Shown here one piece after another: positions 7,738-15,506 of a stretch of 31,619 nucleotides of DNA (positions within the stretch are counted from its first letter, which is position 1; every line of letters starts with the position of its first letter). Both the position numbers and the translations under genes were made by a program. Where the stretch lies: NCBI GenBank assembly GCA_035575035.1, contig DATLYH010000192.1, positions 1 to 31,619 of the forward strand. The letters are read 5' to 3'. The notes beneath the pieces are model-generated. The model ran no database searches, was not told where the DNA came from, and worked only from the letters and a program-made list of their open reading frames with translations. The stretch comes from DATLYH01 sp035575035 (GTDB taxonomy: Bacteria; Planctomycetota; Planctomycetia; Gemmatales; Gemmataceae).

Positions 7738-7962
7738 TCAAACCGTCCCTGTGGCGTCGATGAATCGGATGATGCTCTCGTAACCGAATACAGACTGGAT
7801 GCCGCTGGTGCTCTTGTAAACGAGCAGATCGTCGTGCTGCCTTAACGCTTCCGGGTGATTGATCTCTATATGGCTGCCGCTCACCAATTCTATGGTGAAA
7901 GGTCGGAAGGGCATCCTCTTGCAGAAGGCATCCAGCACTTTCTGAAAATCCTCTCGCGTCAT
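7738..7962 (-). CDS. Small conserved hypothetical protein, tandem paralogue A
   Basis: This 74-residue protein starts at ATG 7962 with only a weak AGGTGA close to the start. It contains MPFRPFTIELVSGSHIEINHP, a DDLLVYK strand and a closing ESIIRFIDATGT. It is the upstream member of a two-gene tandem pair on the minus strand, with 56 bases between its stop and the next start. Predicted as a small soluble, mostly beta protein. Base composition is less GC-rich than the flanking sox-like and pyrC genes, which points to a later arrival, though this is a visual judgement. Confidence 0.72.
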   Translation of the reverse strand: MTREDFQKVLDAFCKRMPFRPFTIELVSGSHIEINHPEALRQHDDLLVYKSTSGIQSVFGYESIIRFIDATGTV

Positions 7963-8020
7963 TCACCTATTTTGTCGTCCCCGTTGCTCAAGAACAATTT
8001 CTTCGCCGACCGCCCTTCGC

Positions 8021-8026
8021 TACAAT
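8021..8026 (+). promoter_or_regulatory. Possible -10 box giving a leaderless or near-leaderless pyrC transcript
   Basis: TACAAT (5 of 6 to TATAAT) ends seven bases before the pyrC ATG at 8034, and no purine-rich ribosome site is present between them. A start six to seven bases downstream of this box would fall on or next to the ATG. No good -35 box stands 16-18 bases upstream, so this is tentative. Confidence 0.3.
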
Positions 8027-8033
8027 CTCCTTC

Positions 8034-9317
8034 ATGAACATCCTCTGCATCCAGAATGGCCGGATCATCGACCCATCGCAGGGTATCGACCAGGTCGCCG
8101 ACCTGTGGATTCGCGGTGAGCAGATCGTCGGGATCGGACCGCAGCCGCAGCTCCGTGCCAACCGCATCCTCGACGCGACCGGCAAGATCGTCTGTCCCGG
8201 CCTGATCGACATGCATGTCCACCTCCGCGAGCCAGGGCGCGAGGAGGATGAGACCATCGCCACCGGCACCGCGGCCGCCTTGGCCGGCGGTGTTACCAGC
8301 GTCGCTTGCATGCCCAACACCGAGCCGGCCCTGGACAACCAGGCAGCCGCCGAGTTCGTCTATCTCCAGGCTGAGCGCGCCGGCAACGCCAATGTCTTTC
8401 CCATCGGCGCCATTACCAAGGGACGGCAAGGCACCGAGTTGGCCGAGATCGGCGGTTTGGTCGAGGGGGGCGCCGTCGCCTTCACCGACGACGGTTCCCC
8501 GGTCGTCAGTGCCGAGATCATGCGGCGGGCGCTGGAGTATTGCCGGATGTTCGACAAGGCGGTCCTCAGCCATTGCGAGGACCTGGAGCTGACCCGCGGC
8601 GCCGTCATGCACGAGGGGTTCGAGAGCATGCGGTTAGGGCTGCGCGGTTACCCGGCAGCGGCCGAGGAGATCATGGTCTTCCGCGACATCGCCCTGGCCG
8701 AGCTGACCGGCGGCCGGCTGCATATCCTGCATGTCTCTACCGCCGGCAGCGTGGACCTGATCCGCCGGGCCAAGCAGCGCGGCGTCCAGGTCACCGCCGA
8801 GGCCACCCCGCACCACTTCACTTTGACCGACCAGTGCCTGCGCAGCTTCGACAGCAACTTCAAGATGTCGCCGCCGCTGCGGACCGCGGCCGACATTCAG
8901 GCCATCATTGAGGGACTCCGCGACGGCACCATCGACGTCATCGCCACCGACCACGCCCCGCACGCTCCCGAAAAAAAGATGCGCGAGCTGGAGCAGGCGC
9001 CCAATGGCATCATCGGGCTGGAGACGCTCCTCCCCATCTGCATCCACTCGCTGATCGAGCCGGGGCGGCTGACCTGGCCGCAGCTGATCGAGAAGCTCAC
9101 CATCAACCCGGCGCGCGTCCTGGGCATCGACCGCGGCACCCTGCGGCCGGGTGCCGACGCCGACGTGACCATCATCGACCCGACCGTGGAATGGACCATC
9201 GATCCGTCCCGGTTTCGTTCCAAGAGCCGCAACTGTCCGTTCGCCGGCTGGAAGGTCCGCGGTCGGGCCCACGCGGTCATCGTCAGCGGCATCGTGAAAT
9301 TCATGGCAGAGGCTTGA
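8034..9317 (+). CDS. pyrC: Dihydroorotase (class I)
   Basis: The enzyme interconverts N-carbamoyl-aspartate and dihydroorotate, the third step of pyrimidine biosynthesis in the cytoplasm. The 427-residue length and motifs fit class I dihydroorotases: GLIDMHVHLREPG with zinc ligands H61 and H63, TDDG with D153, SHCED with H180, LHVSTAGS with H233, and the catalytic aspartate D306 in ATDHAPH. The C-terminal NCPFAGWKVRG phrase is also typical. No other pyrimidine genes are adjacent. The ATG lacks an upstream Shine-Dalgarno sequence and lies just after a TACAAT box. The last 17 bases overlap the end of the convergent DUF1080 gene. Confidence 0.95.
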   Translation: MNILCIQNGRIIDPSQGIDQVADLWIRGEQIVGIGPQPQLRANRILDATGKIVCPGLIDMHVHLREPGREEDETIATGTAAALAGGVTSVACMPNTEPALDNQAAAEFVYLQAERAGNANVFPIGAITKGRQGTELAEIGGLVEGGAVAFTDDGSPVVSAEIMRRALEYCRMFDKAVLSHCEDLELTRGAVMHEGFESMRLGLRGYPAAAEEIMVFRDIALAELTGGRLHILHVSTAGSVDLIRRAKQRGVQVTAEATPHHFTLTDQCLRSFDSNFKMSPPLRTAADIQAIIEGLRDGTIDVIATDHAPHAPEKKMRELEQAPNGIIGLETLLPICIHSLIEPGRLTWPQLIEKLTINPARVLGIDRGTLRPGADADVTIIDPTVEWTIDPSRFRSKSRNCPFAGWKVRGRAHAVIVSGIVKFMAEA

Positions 9318-9960
9318 CGTACAGATTGCGGAACTCGACCCGGCTACCGTGGCTTTGCAAGCCGATGTGCCCCTTCGCGCGCTGAAGGCCCGGGTGCTTG
9401 GCGAACTTGTCCTTGTAATCGTCGAGATGGGCGTTCACGACCTCGGTGCCGTTGAGGATAACCGTCACCTGGCGGCCGCGGGCGATGATCCGGTAAGTGT
9501 TCCATTCGCCGGGCGGCTTGCTGGCGCTCTTCGCGGGGGCCACGACATCATAGATGGCGCCGGTCAGCTGCACGTCACGCAGTCCCTTGTAGTTCTCCTT
9601 GTGCCAGGCGTCGTCCAGGATCTGGATTTCCATGCCGGTGTAGGCGGGATCGCCTTCCAGCGGCGCGCGAAGGGCGACGCCGCTGTTGCCGCGCGGCGGC
9701 AATTTGAACTCCAACCGCAGTTCGAAATCGCCATACTCCTTCTCGGTCATCAGCCAGCCGCCGCCGGAACCGCTCGTGAACAGGATGCCGTCGCCGGCAC
9801 CCCACGCCTCCAGCTTGCCCCGGTGGACCTTCCAGCCGGTCAGGTCCTTGCCGTTGAACAGTTTCTCGAAACCTTCGGGCACGTCCTGGTCGGCTGCCTC
9901 CAGGAACTGTCCCGAAAGGCCCGCCAAGACGGCCAGCAACACCAGTGACCCGCGTCGCAT
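9301..9960 (-). CDS. Secreted DUF1080 (3-keto-disaccharide hydrolase-like) protein
   Basis: The 219-residue protein has a signal peptide (residues 1-23, MRRGSLVLLAVLAGLSG) followed by one DUF1080 domain: FEKLFNGKDLTGWKVH, GDFELRLEFKLPP with NSGVALR, MEIQILDD, PPGEWNTYRI, and GHIGLQSHGSRVEFRN near the end. This concanavalin-like sandwich domain is abundant in planctomycetes and Bacteroidota; some members hydrolyse 3-keto-glycosides and many are only annotated as such. ATG 9960 has a GAGGAGAG site six bases upstream and a good promoter at 10023-10051. It converges on pyrC with a 17-base overlap and stands back to back with the large DUF1549/DUF1553 gene, with which it may be functionally linked. 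Confidence 0.92.
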   Translation of the reverse strand: MRRGSLVLLAVLAGLSGQFLEAADQDVPEGFEKLFNGKDLTGWKVHRGKLEAWGAGDGILFTSGSGGGWLMTEKEYGDFELRLEFKLPPRGNSGVALRAPLEGDPAYTGMEIQILDDAWHKENYKGLRDVQLTGAIYDVVAPAKSASKPPGEWNTYRIIARGRQVTVILNGTEVVNAHLDDYKDKFAKHPGLQRAKGHIGLQSHGSRVEFRNLYVKPLP

Positions 9961-10022
9961 CGGTTTCTCTCCTCAGGTGTGGCCCCGGATGGTCTGCCGC
10001 GGGACTGTCCCACGGCCCCGTG

Positions 10023-10051
10023 ATTATCCGGGCCGCACCGGCCGAAGACAA
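10023..10051 (-). promoter_or_regulatory. Promoter for the DUF1080 gene
   Basis: On the minus strand TTGTCT (10046-10051) and GATAAT (10023-10028, 5 of 6) are separated by 17 bases. The predicted start lies near 10016, giving a leader of about 56 bases before ATG 9960. It is back to back with the plus-strand promoter at 10098-10126. Confidence 0.5.
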
Positions 10052-10097
10052 GCGGCTCGTTTCGAGAACGGCCGTGACGAGCCCGCTCAAGAAAGGG

Positions 10098-10126
10098 TTG
10101 CAATCGCTTGCCGTACAGGCGACAAT
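10098..10126 (+). promoter_or_regulatory. Promoter for the large DUF1549/DUF1553 gene
   Basis: TTGCAA (10098-10103) and GACAAT (10121-10126) are spaced by exactly 17 bases, each matching consensus at 4 of 6 positions. The predicted start near 10133 leaves a leader of roughly 39 bases before ATG 10172. Confidence 0.45.
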
Positions 10127-10171
10127 ATCTCCACTGCCCGTTTTCCTACCTGACTGGGGGGTTCCAAGGTA

Positions 10172-12712
10172 ATGAACGGCACACACCTATTCCGTCCTTT
10201 CCTCCTCGCCCTGCTACTCCTCACCGGCTCGAACGAATTACTCCGAGCCGGCGACCCGCCAAACCAGGGGCCGGCCAAAACCGAGCCTACGGCCCTGCCC
10301 AATCCTGCGGACCTGCGCGCACTGGACATTCATCCGACCCGGATCGCCTTGAAAGGGATGGACGACGCTCAGCAGCTGATCGTGACGGCCACCCTGCCCA
10401 ATGGCCGGCTGCACGACCTCACCGGCGATGTCACGTATGAGGTGGCCAACCCCGGCGTCGTCCGGGTCACCTCTTCGGGCCGCGTTCTGCCCATCGCCAA
10501 TGGCCGCACTGAGATCACCGCCTCCTACGGCGATCGGGTGGTCCGAGTTCCGGTCACGGCGGAGTCGTGCGATGTCAACCTGCCGATCAATTTCGCCAAC
10601 CAGATCGTCCCCATCTTCACCAAGCTCGGCTGCAACTCTGGCGGCTGCCACGGCAAGGCCTCTGGCCAGAACGGCTTCAAGCTCTCTCTGCTCGGCTTCG
10701 AGCCGGAGGTGGACTACGCAGCGCTGGTCAAGGAGGGGCGCGGCCGGCGGCTGTTCCCCGCGGCTCCGGACGCCAGTCTGCTGTTGCTCAAGGCAACCGG
10801 CCAACTGCCCCACGGCGGCGGCAAACGCCTGGAGATCGACTCCGACGAGTACAAGCTGATCCGCCGCTGGATCGCCTCCGGCACCCCGGTTGGCCGCCCC
10901 GACGACCCGGTGGTCACCCACATCACCCTCTGGCCGGAGCACCGCCTGCTGCCGCGGCAGGGGAAGCAGCAGCTGGCCGCCTACGCGCACTACTCCGACG
11001 GGTCGGTGCAGGACATCACCCGGCGAGCGCAGTACGAGAGCAATGACACGGAGATCGCCGCCGTGGACGGCAACGGCCTGGTCCGCACCCTGACGATGAG
11101 CGGCGAGGCGGCGGTTATGGCCCGCTATCAGGGGCATGTGGCCGTCTTCCGCGCCACCGTCCCGCTCGGCGTACCCATCCCGGATTATTCCTTCCCGGTG
11201 CAGACGTTCGTCGATGAGTTCACCCAGAAGAAATGGCGGGAGTTGGGGCTGGTACCGTCAGAGCGCTGCACCGACGAGCAGTTCATCCGGCGGGTGTCGC
11301 TCGACATCACCGGGACGCTGCCGACACCGGCGCAAGTGCGGGCGTTTGTCGCTGACCCCGACCCGAAGAAGCGTGACCGGCTGGTGGATGCGCTGCTCGA
11401 GACACCCGAGTACGCCTACTACTTTGCCAACAAGTGGGCCGACATTCTCCGTGTCAAGCGCCGTAATCAGCCCGACCGGGCCAGGGGCACGTTCGCCTTC
11501 CACGCCTGGATCCGCGATGCCATCGCCGCCGACAAGCCGTATGACCAGTTCGCCCGTGAGATCCTGACGGCGACCGGTGACGAGTCCGTCCACCCGCCGA
11601 CCGTCTGGTATCGCGAGCTGCAAAACCCTGAGCAGTTCGTCGATGACACTGCGCAGGTGTTCCTCGGTCTGCGGCTGGCCTGCGCTCAGTGCCACCACCA
11701 CCCCTACGAGAAGTGGAGCCAGGACGACTACTGGGGCCTGGCGGCCTTCTTCGGCCGACTGGGACGTAAGAACGTCCTCCTGCCCGGCGCCTCCAACCAA
11801 CAGCAGGTCCAGCGCCAGGTGATCTATGTCCGGTCTTCCGGCGCGGTCACGAACAAGCGCACCGGCCAGCCGGCCGTGCTAAAGCCGCTCGATGCCGAGC
11901 CCATGCAAGTAGGCCCCGACGAGGACCCGCGGCAGCGGCTAACCGAGTGGTTGGTGGACGGCAAGAACCCATTCTTCGCGCGAGCGGTAGCCAACCGCTA
12001 CTGGGCGCATTTCTTCGGCCGGGGTCTCGTTGATCCCCTTGACGATATGCGCGTCACCAACCCGCCCAGCAATCCCGAGCTGCTCGACGCCTTGGCCCGC
12101 GACCTGGTCGAGCACGGCTACAGCCTGAAGCACCTGATCGGCGTCATCTGCAAGAGCCGCACCTACCAACTCAGCTCGTTGCCCAACGAGTTCAACAAGC
12201 ACGATAAGCAAAACTACGCCCGCTTCTACCCGCGGCGGCTCAGCGCCGAGGTGCTACTGGATGCGGTCGGCCAGGTGACCGATAGCCCAACGGCGTTCAA
12301 CGGCCTGCCGCAGGACCGGTACGCGCCGAAGCGGGCGATCATGCTGCCGGACGAGTCGTTCGCGTCGTATTTCCTGGACGTGTTCGGCCGGCCGCAACGG
12401 ATCAGCGCTTGCGAATGCGAGCGGGTCAACGAGGCCAACCTGGCCCAGGCCCTCCACCTGCTCAATTCCGAGGAGATCCAGGCGAAGCTGACCCGCAGCG
12501 GGGGACGGGCTGAGGCGCTGGCCAAAGACCCGCGCCCTGACGCGGAGAAGGTCGAGGAGTTGTTCCTGTGGGCGCTGGCCCATCCGCCGACCCCCGCGCA
12601 GATGGAGGTAGCTCTGGCCCACATCAGTAAGCACGCCGCCAACAAGAAAGCCGCCTACGAGAACATCCTCTGGGCGCTTATTAACACCAAGGAGTTCGTC
12701 TTCAACCAGTAG
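10172..12712 (+). CDS. Secreted DUF1549/DUF1553 protein with Ig-like domains and haem-type motifs
   Basis: This 846-residue exported protein (signal peptide about 1-26) has two Ig-like BIG2-type regions (about 48-130 and 248-330) flanking a cytochrome-like segment with C154-x4-C159-H160 (GCNSGGCHGK). DUF1549 follows (about 344-530), containing DEQFIRRVSLDITGTLPTP and a canonical C504-A-Q-C507-H508 haem-binding motif, then DUF1553 to the end with NPFFARAVANRYWAHFFGRG and KHLIGVICKSRTYQLSS. The architecture is characteristic of planctomycetes; a redox or polysaccharide-related periplasmic role is suspected but unproven. ATG 10172 follows an AAGG site. The customary DUF1501 partner is not next to it: a terminator follows at 12752-12777. 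C-x4-CH is a non-standard spacing for covalent haem, whereas CAQCH is standard. Confidence 0.93.
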   Translation: MNGTHLFRPFLLALLLLTGSNELLRAGDPPNQGPAKTEPTALPNPADLRALDIHPTRIALKGMDDAQQLIVTATLPNGRLHDLTGDVTYEVANPGVVRVTSSGRVLPIANGRTEITASYGDRVVRVPVTAESCDVNLPINFANQIVPIFTKLGCNSGGCHGKASGQNGFKLSLLGFEPEVDYAALVKEGRGRRLFPAAPDASLLLLKATGQLPHGGGKRLEIDSDEYKLIRRWIASGTPVGRPDDPVVTHITLWPEHRLLPRQGKQQLAAYAHYSDGSVQDITRRAQYESNDTEIAAVDGNGLVRTLTMSGEAAVMARYQGHVAVFRATVPLGVPIPDYSFPVQTFVDEFTQKKWRELGLVPSERCTDEQFIRRVSLDITGTLPTPAQVRAFVADPDPKKRDRLVDALLETPEYAYYFANKWADILRVKRRNQPDRARGTFAFHAWIRDAIAADKPYDQFAREILTATGDESVHPPTVWYRELQNPEQFVDDTAQVFLGLRLACAQCHHHPYEKWSQDDYWGLAAFFGRLGRKNVLLPGASNQQQVQRQVIYVRSSGAVTNKRTGQPAVLKPLDAEPMQVGPDEDPRQRLTEWLVDGKNPFFARAVANRYWAHFFGRGLVDPLDDMRVTNPPSNPELLDALARDLVEHGYSLKHLIGVICKSRTYQLSSLPNEFNKHDKQNYARFYPRRLSAEVLLDAVGQVTDSPTAFNGLPQDRYAPKRAIMLPDESFASYFLDVFGRPQRISACECERVNEANLAQALHLLNSEEIQAKLTRSGGRAEALAKDPRPDAEKVEELFLWALAHPPTPAQMEVALAHISKHAANKKAAYENILWALINTKEFVFNQ

Positions 12713-12751
12713 GCGGCTACAGTCCTCCGCCGGCGGGCGGGGGCCCCGAAA

Positions 12752-12777
12752 GGGCGGGGTCTCCGCCCGTTTTGTTT
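12752..12777 (+). terminator. Rho-independent terminator after the DUF1549/DUF1553 gene
   Basis: GGGCGG (12752-12757) and CCGCCC (12763-12768) form a hairpin with a five-base loop, followed by GTTTTGTTT. An alternative outer stem pairs CGGGCGG at 12734-12740 with CCGCCCG at 12763-12769. It stands 40 bases after the stop codon. Confidence 0.7.
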
Positions 12778-12778
12778 G

Positions 12779-12840
12779 CAGGGAGCAACTCCACAGCGGG
12801 GGCTTGCCTTCGGGGTGCGTCTGTGAGACATTGCTCCCTG
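12779..12840 (+). other. Long stem-loop in the leader of the ABC transporter genes
   Basis: CAGGGAGCAA (12779-12788) and TTGCTCCCTG (12831-12840) are perfect inverted complements. Inside them CTC-ACAG and CTGTGAG segments (12789-12796 and 12821-12827) extend the stem with a bulge, and the apex contains CCTTCGGG, a UUCG-type tetraloop closed by C-G. There is no U-tract after it, so it does not look like a terminator. It ends 37 bases before the GTG start of the ATPase gene and could act as a structured leader or a processed RNA end. Confidence 0.45.
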
Positions 12841-12877
12841 AGAGGGTTGGGGAGCACCGGACCCGGGAGGCGCAGGC

Positions 12878-13657
12878 GTGTCGATCGTCGTCGAAGATTA
12901 CCACAAGACCTACGGCGAGCTGGTGGCGGTGGCAGGGATCACCTTCAGCGTGGCGCCGGGGGAGATCCTCGGGCTGGTCGGGCCCAACGGCGCCGGCAAG
13001 ACGACCACCCTGCGGGCCCTGGCCGGCATCCTGACGCCGACGCGCGGCCGGCTGGTCATCGCCGGTCATGACCTGGCCCGCGAGCCGATCGCCGCCAAGG
13101 CCGCCCTGGCCTACGTCCCCGACGATCCGCGGCTGTTCGACCGGTTGACCGTCTGGGAGCACTTCCGCTTCGTTGCCGCCGCCTATCGACTCAGCAACTG
13201 GACCGACCGGGCCGAGGCGCTGTTGGAGCAGTTCGAGCTGACCGAGAAACGCAACACGCTGACCTCGGAGCTGTCGCGCGGCATGCGGCAGAAGGTGGCG
13301 ATCTGCTGCGGCTACCTGCACCAGCCGCGGGCCATCCTGCTGGACGAGCCGCTCACCGGATTGGACCCGCGCGGCATCCGCACCATGAACGACAGTATCC
13401 GCGCCCGGGCCGCGGAAGGGGCGGCGGTCATGGTCAGCTCGCACCTGCTGTCGCTGGTGGAAGACGTATGTACGACGGTGCTCATCCTGCACCGCGGCCG
13501 GCAACTGCTGCACGGCCGGCTGGACGATCTCCGGGCCCAGCTGGCCGAGGGGGGCCAGCGGGAGTCGCTTGAAGACTTGTTCTTCCGTCTGACTGAAGGT
13601 GCCGGCCGGGAGCCGGTGGTCGGCGGGCCGCGAGCCGGCGTGGGCGGCCAGCCGTAA
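12878..13657 (+). CDS. ABC transporter ATP-binding protein
   Basis: The 259-residue ATPase has Walker A GPNGAGKT (35-42), an LSRGMRQK signature (about 138-145), Walker B with AILLDEPLTGLDP, and a switch histidine in VMVSSHLLS. The layout is that of ABC-2-type exporters, which drive efflux of drugs, lipids or polysaccharides, or membrane remodelling. The GTG start has GGGAGG seven bases upstream. The membrane component begins 16 bases after its stop, so they form an operon. The C-terminal ~25 residues are Gly/Pro-rich and not part of the fold. The substrate is not indicated. Confidence 0.93.
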   Translation: MSIVVEDYHKTYGELVAVAGITFSVAPGEILGLVGPNGAGKTTTLRALAGILTPTRGRLVIAGHDLAREPIAAKAALAYVPDDPRLFDRLTVWEHFRFVAAAYRLSNWTDRAEALLEQFELTEKRNTLTSELSRGMRQKVAICCGYLHQPRAILLDEPLTGLDPRGIRTMNDSIRARAAEGAAVMVSSHLLSLVEDVCTTVLILHRGRQLLHGRLDDLRAQLAEGGQRESLEDLFFRLTEGAGREPVVGGPRAGVGGQP

Positions 13658-13673
13658 CCCGGGGAGGACCGTC

Positions 13674-15332
13674 GTGGACCGCGCCCTTTGCTTGTTGATC
13701 GGGCTGCAACTCTGGGGCTGGGTGCGCTTCATTGGCCGCAGCCTGCGCACCCTCAAAGGGCTAGCACTGGCCCTGCTCGGGGCGGTGGTCTTCGCCCCTT
13801 GGCTGATGACCATGGCTCTGACGCCTCCCGAGAGCCGGGCCGACCCGGAGACCGTGTGGCGCTTCGGCCCGATCATCTTGCTGGTCCTGACCATCCTCAG
13901 CGTCCTGTTCTCCTTCACCGTCCAGCGGGCCATCTCCTTCACACCGGCGGAGATAAACTTCCTCTTCCCCGGTCCGTTTAGTCGGCGTCAATTGCTGGCT
14001 TACAAGATCGCTACCAGTCTCGGGGCCGGTCTGCTGGCCACTCCGATCGTGGCCCTGGCGCTGCGGCATCACTCCCGCTGTCTGCTCTCGGCCTGGGTGG
14101 GACTGGTGCTGATGCTGATGTTCCTGCAGCTCTTCGCCACGGTACTGGCTCTGCTGGCCAGCACCGTGGGAGCCCGCGCTTACAACCGCTCGCGGCGGCT
14201 GTTGCTGGCCGGTTTGGTCGTGGCGGCGGTGACAGCCGCATTCTGGGCAGGCAAGGAGGCCGTCCATCTCGGGCCGCGTCAGGTTCTGGAACAGATGGAG
14301 CAGTCGCCGCTATGGTCGGCATTGCTGGCGCCGTTCCGCTGGTTCGTCGGGGCGTTCCTGGCCGAGCGGCCCTGGCCCGACCTGGTGGTGGCGGCCGGAC
14401 CGGGGCTGGCCGTCAACCTGCTCTTACTGTTGCTGATCTTCGCGCTGGATGCCCAGTACCTGGAGGCGGCCGCGGCCAGCAGCGAGCGCGTCTACGCCCA
14501 GCTGGAGCGAATGCGGACCGGCGGCGTGCTCGCGGTCGGGTTGTCCGGCTCGGGCAAGGCCCGGCTCAGCTTGCCGTCGCTGCCGTGGTGGGGGGGGGCA
14601 GGACCGCATCTCTGGCGGCAGCTTCTCGGGGCGCAGCGCAGCTTCATGCCGCTGGTGGTCCTGGCTGTCTTCTACGGCATTGTGCTGCTGCCGATCGGAC
14701 TCGCTATTGATGTGCCCCGCCACGACTTCCAGCAGGCCGCGATCCTGACCCTCACCTTGTTCGGGATCACCCCGTTCCTGACGACCATGATCGTCTACGA
14801 CTTCCGCGCCGATATCGACCGGATGGAGCTGCTCAAGACGCTGCCGGTATCTCCGTCACTGCTGGCGGTGGGCCAACTGGCCGCTCCGGTATTGCTGGTC
14901 GGCACGTTGCAGCTGGCCGTCCTGACCATCACACTGGTACTGCAAGGGAGCACGGCGTACTGGGTAATCCTGATAGCGGCGGCCTTCGCCTTCCCCTTCA
15001 ATTTCCTCTTCTTTGGGATCGAGAATCTGCTGTTTTTGTGGTTCCCGACGCGGCTGATCCCCACGACGCCGGGTGACTTCCAGCTAATGGGCCGGCATAT
15101 CCTGCTGATGATGGCCAAGGTGCTGGCCATCGTGGCAGCGCTGGGACCGGCCGCCTGCCTGGCGACGGCGGCATTGGTGGTCGCGTCGGTCCTGGGGGCG
15201 GAGCCGGCCGTGACGGTGGGGCTGGCGATGGCGGGGGCCTGGCTCGGCCTGGTCGGGATGACGGCCACTCTGGTGCCGCTGATCGGGCTGGCGTTCGAGC
15301 GCTTCGACGTGTCGCGCGACCTGCCGCCGTGA
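13674..15332 (+). CDS. Putative ABC exporter membrane protein
   Basis: The start is a GTG at 13674 with GGGGAGG six bases upstream; an in-frame extension back to 13599 overlaps the ATPase gene and is not credible. The 552-residue product is a polytopic inner-membrane protein with roughly ten to twelve hydrophobic segments, for example ALLGAVVFAPWLMTMAL near the start, VALALRHHSR-flanking helices, and several between 330 and the end. It contains FTVQRAISFTPAEINFLFPGPFSRRQL, here quoted in two parts: FTVQRAISFTPAEINFLF then PGPFSRRQL, a phrase typical of the 'putative ABC exporter' family. It pairs with the ATPase immediately upstream. A run of nine G bases at 14590-14598 lies in the gene without breaking the frame. 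Confidence 0.85.
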   Translation: MDRALCLLIGLQLWGWVRFIGRSLRTLKGLALALLGAVVFAPWLMTMALTPPESRADPETVWRFGPIILLVLTILSVLFSFTVQRAISFTPAEINFLFPGPFSRRQLLAYKIATSLGAGLLATPIVALALRHHSRCLLSAWVGLVLMLMFLQLFATVLALLASTVGARAYNRSRRLLLAGLVVAAVTAAFWAGKEAVHLGPRQVLEQMEQSPLWSALLAPFRWFVGAFLAERPWPDLVVAAGPGLAVNLLLLLLIFALDAQYLEAAAASSERVYAQLERMRTGGVLAVGLSGSGKARLSLPSLPWWGGAGPHLWRQLLGAQRSFMPLVVLAVFYGIVLLPIGLAIDVPRHDFQQAAILTLTLFGITPFLTTMIVYDFRADIDRMELLKTLPVSPSLLAVGQLAAPVLLVGTLQLAVLTITLVLQGSTAYWVILIAAAFAFPFNFLFFGIENLLFLWFPTRLIPTTPGDFQLMGRHILLMMAKVLAIVAALGPAACLATAALVVASVLGAEPAVTVGLAMAGAWLGLVGMTATLVPLIGLAFERFDVSRDLPP

Positions 15333-15506
15333 GGATGCTGTGGCAGTCTTTGATGGGTTGCACGTATCCCCGGTTCGCGGATTGGGCCAGCGGGCGCGAC
15401 TGACCCGTTGTTTCCATCCCCTCTAGTGGATAGAAATAAGGTGGTGTTACCCGCGCGGCGGGAAACGCAGCTTCCCCTCGGCGGCTTTCATGGCGAGGCA
15501 CCTGGG

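Noticed and set aside
12734..12840. Riboswitch before the ABC operon
   Set aside because: A stable hairpin is visible but no known aptamer core; kept as an unexplained structure only.
15408..15506. Upstream start for the PmtA-like methyltransferase
   Set aside because: TTG/GTG starts here lack good ribosome sites and the extra residues match nothing in the family; ATG 15507 has GAGG at eight bases.
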